Part shown: piece after piece, positions 5,568 through 13,755 of the stretch
How the letters are laid out: each line of letters opens with the position of its first letter
How positions within the stretch are numbered: the first letter of the stretch is position 1
From: CAZJDM01 sp964544765
GTDB lineage: Bacteria > Bdellovibrionota_B > Oligoflexia > CAYFLR01
Assembly: GCA_964544765.1 (NCBI GenBank)
Contig: CAZJDM010000071.1
Span: 1-21,486, forward strand
Direction of reading: 5' to 3'
DNA length: 21,486 nt
Made by a program: the position numbers and the translations under genes
Notes under the pieces: model-generated
Seen by the model: only the letters and a program-made list of their open reading frames with translations
What the model was told of the DNA's origin: nothing
The model's database searches: none

Positions 5568-8142
5568 CGCTCCCCTCTGCCTTGTCGTACTTGAAATATG
5601 CTTCTAATTTGTCTTCTACAGCACGATAGATAGAATTTTTGGTGTAAAGACCATCTCTTTCAATTTTACCGGCACTATATCCCATTAATAATTCTAATCC
5701 TTCTTCTACACTTTTAATGGCATAAATATGAAACATACCTTTTTTGGCCGCGTCTCTAATTTCATTATTTAACATTAAATTGGTTACATTTTGAATGGGA
5801 ATAATGACTCCCTGTTCGCCAGTTAAACCTCTTTTATTGCAAATTTCAAAAAATCCTTCAATTTTTTCATTAACGCCACCAATGGGTTGAATTTCTCCCT
5901 TTTGGTTGATGGATCCAGTGATGGATAATGATTGTTTGATAGGTATTTCAGACAATGCGCTGATAATGGTATAGTATTCAGTTGATGAAGCGCTGTCTCC
6001 ATCAATATCACTGTAGCTTTGTTCAAAACATATTGTTGCAGACAGACTGAGAGGAAATCTTCGGGCAAATTTTGCCCTGATTAGAGACGACAAAATTAAT
6101 ACCCCTTTGGTGTGAGTTTGTCCACTCATGTCAGACTCTCTTTCAATATTAATTACTCCGGTTTTGCCTTTAAAAACTTTGGAGGTGATTCTATTAGGTC
6201 GGCCAAATGTAGTGTCTCCCAGCATATATACAGCTAGTCCGTTGGCCTGTCCAATAACTTTTTGGGTTGAATCTATAAGAATTTGGTTTTCAATAATGTT
6301 ATTAACGTAATGGTTATAGATTAGATCGGATCTGTGCTTTCTTTCATTCACGGCTTTTTCAACATGTTCTCTATTTATATATTTGGATTTTTGTTCTGTA
6401 GCTATGAAGTTTGATTCGATTATTATATCTTTAACTTCACCGAAGGATGAACTTAAGTGTTTTTGACTCTCTACTAGTCGGGAACTATACTCAATAATAG
6501 CTGCCACACCAGATCGATTGAAGTGTTTTAAATTTTCTACATGGCTTCTGGTAGCTATAAAGGACACATACCCTTGAACGGTACGCTGGTTTCTAGGCAT
6601 TTGATAATCAAAATCAGATTTTATTTTAAAGATCTTTTTAAACTCTTCATCATAAGAATAAAGAAGATGATATATTTCATCACTACCAATTAAAATTAAT
6701 TTTATTTCTAGGGGAATAGGTTCGGGAGTTACTCCAGAGGTCGGTAATAAACCATGCCCTTCACCAATATCCTCAATAAAAGCCATTTGATTTCTTAATA
6801 TACGTTTTAGTGTTTCCCATACCATGGGCATTTTAAAGACATCAATAGCGTTGATAACCAAGTAACCGCCATTGGCCCGATGAATAGAACCTGATTTAAT
6901 GCTTGCTAAGCCAGTGACATAAATACCATATTCTATCTTTTTTTCTACTTTACCAAAAAGATTGTAATAAGTAGGGTTATTTTCAATAACTACTGGGGCT
7001 CCATTAAGTTTGGAATTATCAACAAATACATTGACTTCATATTCCATAAAAGGTTTGCCTTCTCTGGTTCTGATTTCTCCATTATCTTTTTCTTTTTCTT
7101 CACTATCTTCAATATATTCCAAGATAGAATGTAATAGATTTTCTTTTACGTGGTTTAGATATTCCATTACGCTATCATGGTTTTTATATTTTTTGAATAG
7201 ATCCTCCATGGCCAAGTTGATTAAGTAATCTCCTAAGGCATTTTGAATTTCGGCTACAGTTTCTTTGGCTTCTTGATCCAGGGCTCGGATTGACCTGGCG
7301 AATTCGAGTACTTTGGGTTCCAATTCTGTTCGTTTTTTCTCGATTTTGTGTCTTTCTTTTTCCGGAAGAGCATTATACTCTTTTTCGTTTAAGGTTTTGC
7401 CCCTTTTCATGGGGATAGTTATTATACCCATACGAGAAGACTTTAGAGAAAAGCTTTTCTTTTTAGCTATTTTGTCTAATTCGTCATATAATTTACTCTT
7501 TTTTTCTGAGTAATAATTCATTCTGGAGTTAATATTGTTTTCATATTCTTCACTTTGGAAAGCCTCGGGAATTTCAATCATTAATTGTTCAACCAGGTCT
7601 TCCATTTCTTTTCTTAGAATTTTACCTTGACCCGGAGGTAAGGTAATAGCTATAGGTTGTTCAGGTACTTCAAAATTATGTACGTAGCACCAGTCATTAG
7701 CAGGCTGTTTTTTATTGGCAATATTTTGTAAAAAGGATTTTATAACACTGGTTTTTCCAGTTCCCTCCATACCAGCTACATAGATATTAAATCCAGGTTT
7801 CTCAATTCCTAAACCAAAATGGATGGCTCGCACCGCTCGTTGTTGATCTATTATTTTATTGGAAGGTTTAATATCTTCGGTAGTTTTAAACTTGAGTTTT
7901 GATTCATCGTAAGTTGCAAATAACTTAGGTAGAGGAACTTCTTTCTTTTTTAAGAATTTTTTGTCAACTGGTTGACAGGTATTTTTTAATAACCAGGGAA
8001 CAGGCAATTTTTCTTTTTTGACTATTTTTCCTTCGGCTTTCTTTGCAACAGGTTTTTTAGTAGTTTTTGATGCAGTTTTTACTTTTTTTGCTTTTGATTT
8101 TGAAACAGAGCTTTTCTTACGCGGGTCCGTTTTTTTTGCCAT
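5560..8142 (-). CDS. LonB-type ATP-dependent protease (AAA plus Lon Ser-Lys domain)
   Basis: An 860-residue protein of the LonB-like bacterial family. Walker A is GMEGTGKT (124-131). Mid-protein motifs include ANGGYLVINA and the hydrophobic LILIGSDEIYHLL. The C-terminal Lon proteolytic domain carries the Ser-Lys dyad: Ser717 in DGDSASS and Lys760 in GGVNEKIEGF. It should degrade cytoplasmic proteins using ATP. The first ~46 residues are an unusual Lys/Ala/Ser-rich tail, reminiscent of histone-H1-like tails, not expected in the family core. The ATG start is preceded by AAGGA. It is followed by the subtilase gene with an 8-base overlap and preceded by a lipoprotein gene 50 bases upstream on the same strand. 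Confidence 0.92.
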   Translation of the reverse strand: MAKKTDPRKKSSVSKSKAKKVKTASKTTKKPVAKKAEGKIVKKEKLPVPWLLKNTCQPVDKKFLKKKEVPLPKLFATYDESKLKFKTTEDIKPSNKIIDQQRAVRAIHFGLGIEKPGFNIYVAGMEGTGKTSVIKSFLQNIANKKQPANDWCYVHNFEVPEQPIAITLPPGQGKILRKEMEDLVEQLMIEIPEAFQSEEYENNINSRMNYYSEKKSKLYDELDKIAKKKSFSLKSSRMGIITIPMKRGKTLNEKEYNALPEKERHKIEKKRTELEPKVLEFARSIRALDQEAKETVAEIQNALGDYLINLAMEDLFKKYKNHDSVMEYLNHVKENLLHSILEYIEDSEEKEKDNGEIRTREGKPFMEYEVNVFVDNSKLNGAPVVIENNPTYYNLFGKVEKKIEYGIYVTGLASIKSGSIHRANGGYLVINAIDVFKMPMVWETLKRILRNQMAFIEDIGEGHGLLPTSGVTPEPIPLEIKLILIGSDEIYHLLYSYDEEFKKIFKIKSDFDYQMPRNQRTVQGYVSFIATRSHVENLKHFNRSGVAAIIEYSSRLVESQKHLSSSFGEVKDIIIESNFIATEQKSKYINREHVEKAVNERKHRSDLIYNHYVNNIIENQILIDSTQKVIGQANGLAVYMLGDTTFGRPNRITSKVFKGKTGVINIERESDMSGQTHTKGVLILSSLIRAKFARRFPLSLSATICFEQSYSDIDGDSASSTEYYTIISALSEIPIKQSLSITGSINQKGEIQPIGGVNEKIEGFFEICNKRGLTGEQGVIIPIQNVTNLMLNNEIRDAAKKGMFHIYAIKSVEEGLELLMGYSAGKIERDGLYTKNSIYRAVEDKLEAYFKYDKAEGSDD

Positions 8143-8192
8143 TCACAACATCCTTAAGATAGATTGTTATAATTGTTATATTAGTTTTTTAG

Positions 8193-8891
8193 TTAAATAT
8201 TTACCCTAAAAAAGACACCAACTTCACGGGTAAACGGTGTATATTCAGGAAATTTATAAAAGAAGAAGTCATATGTTGCCCCAGCTTGGATCATTCGGGA
8301 GAGGCGCACTCGAAATCCCGCTCCAGCATATGGCTTATACTTATAGGGAGTGGTGTATGAATCAGGAGCTTCTTTGCCATAATCAGGATCGGTATATTTC
8401 ACGGTAACAATTCTTTGTATTGCTTGGACACCAGCTTTGGCAAAAGCGGTAAAAAACCGACCTAAACCTATATTCGCTTTTAATGCCGCTCTTCCCATTC
8501 TTCGTTCTTCTTTCACCTTTAACAGTAAATCTTGATCTGTCTTATCAATACCTAGATCCTCTTCATAATCAATTTCGTCAAATTCGTCAACGGCTTTACG
8601 TGCTTTTATTTGTGATTCCAGATTATTATAGGCCACTAGAAACTCTGAAGAGATGATCCAAAATAGATCAACATTAAACTTTATTCCATATGTAAGACGT
8701 TCTTTATATGACTCTTCTTCGTCTTTTTTTCCAACCTCACCTTTGATAGCTTTATTAGATTGAAGTGAGACAAAAGGGTCTATGCTTACCCTATTACTTC
8801 TTTTTCTACCTGTTCGGCAACCAACTAAGATTGATAGAACTATGATTATTAGAATGATTTTCTTTAGTTGTAGGAACTTGTATAAAAACAT
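8193..8891 (-). CDS. Predicted lipoprotein with C-terminal beta-rich, outer-membrane-like domain
   Basis: A 232-residue protein with a lipoprotein signal: basic KK, hydrophobic core, then lipobox ILVGC (Cys25). After a charged, poorly conserved-looking segment (about 30-130) it ends in alternating aromatic/polar strands (YAGAGFRVRL, IQAGATYDFFFY) and a terminal VGVFFRVNI, as in small outer-membrane beta-barrel proteins. The function is not recognised. The start is strongly supported by AAAGGAGGG upstream of ATG 8891. It lies 50 bases upstream of the LonB gene on the same strand, so it may lead that operon, and it is divergent from another lipoprotein gene. Confidence 0.7.
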   Translation of the reverse strand: MFLYKFLQLKKIILIIIVLSILVGCRTGRKRSNRVSIDPFVSLQSNKAIKGEVGKKDEEESYKERLTYGIKFNVDLFWIISSEFLVAYNNLESQIKARKAVDEFDEIDYEEDLGIDKTDQDLLLKVKEERRMGRAALKANIGLGRFFTAFAKAGVQAIQRIVTVKYTDPDYGKEAPDSYTTPYKYKPYAGAGFRVRLSRMIQAGATYDFFFYKFPEYTPFTREVGVFFRVNI

Positions 8892-8990
8892 ATTGATTCC
8901 CTCCTTTTTTTAAGCCATGGATAGGTGTCGGTATTTTTTTCTATAGATTTAGTTTTTATTAGAAAAATTAGGTATAGGTTGGGGGTAGAA

Positions 8991-9731
8991 ATGATTTCAA
9001 ATACAAAAGTAAACAAGTTATCTTGGCTATTATTCATTTGTTTTTCATTTATATCTTGTACACCACCTATATATTTCAATGCACCTGCGCCGATGCCAAT
9101 GTTTAAACAACAGGATGAACTACATGGTGTTGCCGCCATAGGAAGTAATGGTTATAATATTCATGGAGCTTATAGTATAACTGACAAGTTAGGGGTATTT
9201 GGTTCAAGTTCCTACCTTAAAGGAAAATATTCTTATCAATTATACGGTGAGATGGGTTCTGGATATTTTACAACATTTGGAGCAGGTAGATTTGGTTTTT
9301 GGGGAGGTCTGGGTGTTGGTAATTCTCATGGTGAGGATGAATTTTTTTCAGATTCTAAAGATGATCCGGATAGTGTTTTTGATCCTTTAGTCGCTCAAGC
9401 ATCAGGTACTTATTTAAAAGTTTTTATTTCACCTAATATTGGACTAGGTTATTACAACTTTGAATTAGGATTATCAACTAAGGTTTCCATGATTAATTAT
9501 TACTATGATAAAATTTGGGAAGAAAAAACCAATGAAGTTGCTAGAGCGTGGCTATACGAACCTTCTGTAATTATTCGAATTGGAACAGAACCCATTAAAT
9601 TTGAGGTTCAACTCGGAATGACCATACCTATTAATAAAAAGCTGTCTTCACAACCGGATGTAGATCTGTTTCTTCCTTACGAATCACTCAACTATAGTCT
9701 AGGTATTGTATATCACCCAACTAACCAATGA
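8991..9731 (+). CDS. Predicted lipoprotein with Gly/Tyr-rich beta-strand repeats
   Basis: A 246-residue protein of unknown function. I choose ATG 8991 because a GGGGG run sits just upstream and the frame then opens with a clean lipoprotein signal ending in FISC (Cys23). An in-frame ATG 66 bases earlier would bury that signal. Downstream are short alternating strands with Gly turns (AAIGSNGYNIHGAYS, GAGRFGFWGGLGVG) resembling a small outer-membrane beta-barrel, and a sequence LDEL-like segment QDELHGVAAI typical of lipoproteins seen in Bacteroidota. It is divergent from the lipoprotein gene at 8891, with about 100 bases between their starts. A role at the outer membrane is inferred. Confidence 0.7.
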   Translation: MISNTKVNKLSWLLFICFSFISCTPPIYFNAPAPMPMFKQQDELHGVAAIGSNGYNIHGAYSITDKLGVFGSSSYLKGKYSYQLYGEMGSGYFTTFGAGRFGFWGGLGVGNSHGEDEFFSDSKDDPDSVFDPLVAQASGTYLKVFISPNIGLGYYNFELGLSTKVSMINYYYDKIWEEKTNEVARAWLYEPSVIIRIGTEPIKFEVQLGMTIPINKKLSSQPDVDLFLPYESLNYSLGIVYHPTNQ

Positions 9732-9760
9732 TTTAGTTTACACTGTTGACAGAGTGGGCA

Positions 9761-9785
9761 TACACCCGGTGTGAGTTTTTATATT
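9761..9785 (+). terminator. Weak hairpin plus T-run after the lipoprotein gene
   Basis: ACAC-CCG-GTGT (9762-9772) followed by GAG and TTTTT lies about 30 bases after the lipoprotein stop. The stem is only four pairs with a possible wobble extension, so this is a tentative rho-independent terminator. Confidence 0.3.
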
Positions 9786-9861
9786 TGAAAAATGTTCAAT
9801 AATTGTACTAAATAGCTTTGGCATGAGTGGCTCTTTTTTTATCTTTTGAAAAAGAGGATTA

Positions 9862-10800
9862 ATGACTGAGATAATTGACTATTTAAATCAAAATTCTGAT
9901 AGTATTACCTTTACCAAGATGCATGGGTTGGGGAATGATTATATTGTTATTAATCTTATGCAACCAATTGATATAATTACCAACTCTCCAGGTGATTGTG
10001 CTAGAATCCTATGTAATCGACATCGATCTATTGGCGCTGATGGATTAATTCTGGTTATGGAATCCAAGGTAGCTGATTATAGGATGCGGATTATTAACGC
10101 TGATGGATCTGAAGCCGAAATGTGTGGAAATGGTATTCGTTGTTTTGCTCTATATTGCTATACTCATGAACTGATTAATAAGATGAGTCTAACCGTAGAG
10201 ACCTTGGCGGGAATAAAAGAAGTATCGATCAATAATACCGACCAAAAATCCCAGGGGTCTCATTATACAGCACATGTTAGTGTAGAGATGGGAACTCCCA
10301 TCTTTGATCCACCTCAAATTCCTTTCATTCTTGATAAATCATACCCAGATAAACCATATTCAGATAAACTATACGATTTTGATTACCAAATACAGGTGGA
10401 TCAGCAAATATTTAAAGGAACAGCGGTATCGGTTGGTAATCCCCATTTTATTATCTTGGTTCCTACGTTGAAAGATTTACCTATAGAATCTGTTGGTCCT
10501 CAAATAGAAAAACATGAGGCTTTTCCCGAAAGAATTAATGTGTCTTTTGTTGAAATTATTGATAATGCTGAAGTTAGAGCGCGTGTTTGGGAACGGGGAG
10601 TGGGTGAAACATCTGCTTGTGGTACTGCCGCAACCGCTATTGCAGCAGTCTACTATAAGAAAAAGCTTACCAATAAGAAAATAGTGGTAAGTTTACCAGG
10701 AGGAAGACTTGATATTACTTGCATGGACGATGGTAAAATGATATTGGCGGGATCGGCAGAGTCGGTTTTTGAAGGAAAAATCTTGTTATCCCAACTTTAA
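9862..10800 (+). CDS. dapF: Diaminopimelate epimerase
   Basis: Converts LL- to meso-diaminopimelate, the direct precursor of lysine and peptidoglycan cross-links, in the cytoplasm. It has both catalytic cysteine motifs: Cys88 in EMCGNGIRC and Cys253 in ETSACGTAA. The N-terminal FTKMHGLGNDYIVI block is typical. At 312 residues it is longer than the usual ~275. There are ~15 extra residues at the N-terminus and a small repeat-like insertion (SYPDKPYSDKLYD, about 160-172) between the two lobes. AGAGGA upstream of ATG 9862 supports the start. dapL follows 76 bases downstream, so the pair probably forms one transcription unit with adjacent pathway steps. Confidence 0.95.
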   Translation: MTEIIDYLNQNSDSITFTKMHGLGNDYIVINLMQPIDIITNSPGDCARILCNRHRSIGADGLILVMESKVADYRMRIINADGSEAEMCGNGIRCFALYCYTHELINKMSLTVETLAGIKEVSINNTDQKSQGSHYTAHVSVEMGTPIFDPPQIPFILDKSYPDKPYSDKLYDFDYQIQVDQQIFKGTAVSVGNPHFIILVPTLKDLPIESVGPQIEKHEAFPERINVSFVEIIDNAEVRARVWERGVGETSACGTAATAIAAVYYKKKLTNKKIVVSLPGGRLDITCMDDGKMILAGSAESVFEGKILLSQL

Positions 10801-10876
10801 GGATAATATCTTAGTCTAAAAAGGAAATATTCCAGCTTAAGGATAACAAAATAATTCAATCTAAATAGGAGACAAT
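10797..10876 (+). repeat. Imperfect 40-bp direct duplication between dapF and dapL
   Basis: TTAAGGATAA occurs at 10797-10806, spanning the dapF stop, and again at 10837-10846. Each is followed after about 20 bases by TCTAAA and a GGA-containing purine run. The second copy carries the dapL Shine-Dalgarno (AGGAGA). The spacer therefore looks like a degenerated tandem duplication of about 40 bp. Confidence 0.5.
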
Positions 10877-12148
10877 GTGGCCTACATAAATGATAATTAT
10901 TTAAAACTTCAATCAAGCTATCTTTTTTCTGAGATGGCCAAACGTACAGAGGAATTTTTAAAAACTAATCCTTCTAAGAGTCTCTTAAGACTGGGTATAG
11001 GAGACGTCGCTCAACCTTTACCTCCGGTGGTTATTAAAGAGTTTGTAAATGCGGTAAACGAAATGTCTACAATGAAAAGCTTTAGAGGGTACGGGCCTGA
11101 ACAAGGTTATCAATTTTTAAGAGAAGTCATTGTTACAAATGACTATTCGGGGTGCGATATCTCTGCTGATGAGATTTTTGTCAGCGATGGTTCTAAGTGT
11201 GATGTAGGTAATATTCAGGAAATCTTTGCCTTGAACAGCAAAGTGGCTATTACCAATCCAGTGTACCCGGTATATGTAGATTCTAATGTCATGGCTGGTA
11301 GAACTGGTCAATGTAATAAAAATGGTGAGTATGATAACCTTTTATATCTTGCTTGTACCGAACAGAGCCAATTTAAACCAGTAATTCCCGAGGAGCATGT
11401 TGATTTAATATACATTTGTAATCCTAACAATCCTACCGGGACAGTGCTTAATAAGGAAGAATTAAAACAATGGATCGATTATGCCAGGAGGGAAAAGGCC
11501 ATTATTCTGTATGACGCGGCCTATGAAGCCTTTATTCGAAAGGATGATGTTCCTCACAGTATTTACGAGGTTGAAGGTGCCAAAGAAGTTGTCATTGAGT
11601 TTAAAAGTTTTTCCAAAACAGCGGGATTTACCGGCACTCGTTGTGCTTATACTGTGGTTCCCAAATCTTTGATGGCATATTCTGATAATTCTTCCGTTGA
11701 TTCTGATAATTCTTCAGCTAATTCTTCTAATTCTTCAGTGGATAATTTAGTTTCTTTAAATACTCTTTGGTCCCGAAGACAATCTACTAAATTTAATGGA
11801 GTGTCCTATCCGGTTCAAAGAGCGGCTAGTGCGATCTACACAGCAGAAGGTAAAGATCAGATAAGGTCACTGGTTGATGGTTATATGGAAAATGCAATGG
11901 TACTTAAGGACTCTTTAGAAAAATTGGGCTTTTGCGTTTTTGGGGGAGAAGATGCGCCGTATATATGGTTCAAGACGCCTAATAATATGGATGATATGGC
12001 CTTTTTTGATTATTTATTAGAGAAAACCTGTATTATCGGAACACCGGGATCAGGTTTTGGTTCATGTGGAAAAGGCTTTTTTAGATTTAGCGCTTTTGCT
12101 CAGAAAGAAGATATTAGGGAAGCCGCAAGTAGACTTCAAGATTTGTGA
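10877..12148 (+). CDS. dapL: LL-diaminopimelate aminotransferase
   Basis: A PLP-dependent class I/II aminotransferase that makes LL-diaminopimelate from tetrahydrodipicolinate in one step, bypassing the acyl-intermediate routes. Family marks are INDNYLKLQSSYLFSEMAKR (about 4-23), LRLGIGDVAQPLPP (37-50), CNPNNPTGTV (181-190) and the PLP lysine Lys247 in SFSKTAGFTGTR. The GTG start at 10877 is preceded by AGGAGA. The protein is 423 residues, slightly longer than the usual ~410, because a Ser/Asn/Asp-rich insert (about 269-289) sits in the loop after TVVPKSLMAY. It acts immediately before DapF, whose gene is upstream. Convergent with the siroheme-domain gene, with only 20 bases between. Confidence 0.95.
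   Translation: MAYINDNYLKLQSSYLFSEMAKRTEEFLKTNPSKSLLRLGIGDVAQPLPPVVIKEFVNAVNEMSTMKSFRGYGPEQGYQFLREVIVTNDYSGCDISADEIFVSDGSKCDVGNIQEIFALNSKVAITNPVYPVYVDSNVMAGRTGQCNKNGEYDNLLYLACTEQSQFKPVIPEEHVDLIYICNPNNPTGTVLNKEELKQWIDYARREKAIILYDAAYEAFIRKDDVPHSIYEVEGAKEVVIEFKSFSKTAGFTGTRCAYTVVPKSLMAYSDNSSVDSDNSSANSSNSSVDNLVSLNTLWSRRQSTKFNGVSYPVQRAASAIYTAEGKDQIRSLVDGYMENAMVLKDSLEKLGFCVFGGEDAPYIWFKTPNNMDDMAFFDYLLEKTCIIGTPGSGFGSCGKGFFRFSAFAQKEDIREAASRLQDL
11681..11748 (+). repeat. Degenerate tandem repeat insert in dapL
   Basis: Variants of GATAATTCTTC / AATTCTTC are repeated in frame, encoding a run of (S/D)-N-S-S units. DapL homologues usually have only a short loop here, so this is likely an in-frame simple-sequence expansion. 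Confidence 0.7.
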
Positions 12149-12168
12149 GGCCTAAACCAAAATTATCA

Positions 12169-13542
12169 TTAGGATGCTATTTTAACCAATGATGGCAGCA
12201 TTACTTTAAAGCTAGTATTTCCTACTTTTATATTCAAATGTCCTGCTTCGGTGTTAATTTGTACTTCTTTACCTTCTATATTAGCATTCAAAGAGTAGTT
12301 CTTTGTTAATTCATGTAAATTAATAGATAAAGCTGAATGAGAATCTAAATAGAGAATAAAATGTTTATCGGAAGCATCAAAAGAAATTGAACCGCGAGGT
12401 TGCTGCCACATAGCTTGATCGGGTTTGCTCGCTTCTAAATCTTTATCTTTTTTACCCTTTTCTGGAAAAGGGGTAACTTTTTCTTCTTCTTCAAAGTCAA
12501 TGATACTTTGTTCAATGACCTCTTGTTCAGGATGTTGTTGGGAATCTTCCTCAGCTAAAGCAATGACCTCGTCATCCTCTAGTATTTGGACATCCTCTTC
12601 TATATTATTAATTTTAGTATCATCTATAATATCTTCTTGAACCAAATCGTCTTCCACATCTTCCTCAATAATATTTTTGCTTAAATCTTCGTCACTAATA
12701 TCTTCATCACTAACATTTTCACTAAGATCTTCGGATTCGATCAATCCTTCTGCCAGATCATCATCATCATCACTTTGATCATCTGATAGTGAAAGTTCCT
12801 CGCCTTCTTCTTCATCTGGTAATAATAAGTCATCATCATCCGATGATTCACTGTCCATTGATTGTCCAGACATATTTACCTCCGCTTCTTCAGTAAGGGA
12901 GCTATATTTTCCTAAAAGATTGGCAAATTGGAAAGAACCAAGCCTTTCTTTTACCTGGTAGATTCGTTCTTCATCCTTTTGTTCACTAATATAAAGGTCG
13001 ATGATTTTATTTATGATTTTAGGTAGTTCGTGAGTAGGAATTTCTTCTCCAACTAAACCTCCACATTCAGGAATCAACCATTGTTTACCTCCTAGATACA
13101 TTTGATATCCATTATCACCGGCTACTAAACTTATGTCGTTGGTATGCGTGGGTTCACAGCATAACTCACAACCATTGATTCCTATACTTAGAGGCAAATT
13201 GTTTAATTTATTTAGATTTAATTTCTGCGATAAATCGACAGCATCATCATCTGCTTTTGCTTTAGATTGGGGACATTGGTTACCTAGGCAAGAAGTAATA
13301 TTGGGTGTGCCTTGAATGTAACCTCCCATTTGCAAGCCGCATTCTGATAAAATTTGTTCGGCTTCTTGACTGGAATCTTTATGAACGACAATTCCTATCT
13401 GCTGATCTTTGCAAATTTTTACATAACCGGAATTATTTTCGGTAATCTGTAGAATTTTTTTAAGGTGATCAGTAGAATATTTGCCTCCAGGAGCTAAAGG
13501 GAGTAATAAAACATTATCATTTTTTAATTCAAAATTAGGCAT
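12169..13542 (-). CDS. Siroheme sulfite/nitrite reductase-like protein with long acidic linker
   Basis: Residues 1-190 resemble a minimal ferredoxin-like half plus siroheme/4Fe-4S domain of sulfite/nitrite reductases. LLLPLAPGGKYS leads into a ferredoxin-like fold. Cluster cysteines are C85 and C90 in TSCLGNQC and C125/C129 in GINGCELCC. The first pair is Cys-X4-Cys instead of the usual Cys-X5-Cys, so cluster binding is not assured. Residues ~228-355 are a very acidic Ser/Asp/Glu linker with repeated (D/E)EDLS-type units. A C-terminal domain of about 80 residues (378-457, GSISFDASDK to MLPSLVKIAS) looks beta-rich and is unrecognised. The linker and tail are absent from ordinary reductases. 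Redox, siroheme storage or sensing roles are possible. No siroheme-synthesis or sulfur genes lie beside it. It is divergent from the amino-acid ABC operon. Confidence 0.7.
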   Translation of the reverse strand: MPNFELKNDNVLLLPLAPGGKYSTDHLKKILQITENNSGYVKICKDQQIGIVVHKDSSQEAEQILSECGLQMGGYIQGTPNITSCLGNQCPQSKAKADDDAVDLSQKLNLNKLNNLPLSIGINGCELCCEPTHTNDISLVAGDNGYQMYLGGKQWLIPECGGLVGEEIPTHELPKIINKIIDLYISEQKDEERIYQVKERLGSFQFANLLGKYSSLTEEAEVNMSGQSMDSESSDDDDLLLPDEEEGEELSLSDDQSDDDDDLAEGLIESEDLSENVSDEDISDEDLSKNIIEEDVEDDLVQEDIIDDTKINNIEEDVQILEDDEVIALAEEDSQQHPEQEVIEQSIIDFEEEEKVTPFPEKGKKDKDLEASKPDQAMWQQPRGSISFDASDKHFILYLDSHSALSINLHELTKNYSLNANIEGKEVQINTEAGHLNIKVGNTSFKVMLPSLVKIAS

Positions 13543-13626
13543 TTCTTTTCTCCATTTTCCGTTTAGAAAAGCTACTTATTCTTAAGTAATAGAGTTTTAT
13601 GGTTAATATATCGGTTCATAGATTGG

Positions 13627-13706
13627 ATTCTTTAATAAATTATTAAGAATAATATTAAGAAAAAACTGTAATTATCTTGACTATTTTATCTTTTGTACGT
13701 TAGCTT
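13627..13706 (+). promoter_or_regulatory. Tentative promoter region for the ABC transporter operon
   Basis: In the 213-base divergent spacer, TTGACT at 13677-13682 is a fair -35 match, but only a weak -10 (TTAGCT, 13700-13705) follows at 17 bases. Just upstream, 13627-13650 holds an imperfect inverted repeat (ATTCTT..AATAA / TTATTAAGAAT) that could be an operator. Supported by position and partial consensus only. Confidence 0.25.
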
Positions 13707-13755
13707 GTATCTTTCAAAGATTAACAAATAAATTAATGATTAATCTGGAGTTAAG

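Noticed and set aside
8925..8990. Upstream start for the 8991 lipoprotein
   Set aside because: The extension is Arg/Phe-rich, would hide the lipoprotein signal and lacks a ribosome site, whereas ATG 8991 has GGGGG upstream.
9746..9751. Perfect -35 TTGACA before dapF
   Set aside because: No acceptable -10 hexamer lies 16-18 bases downstream; the only TATATT is about 27 bases away and follows a hairpin-like element.
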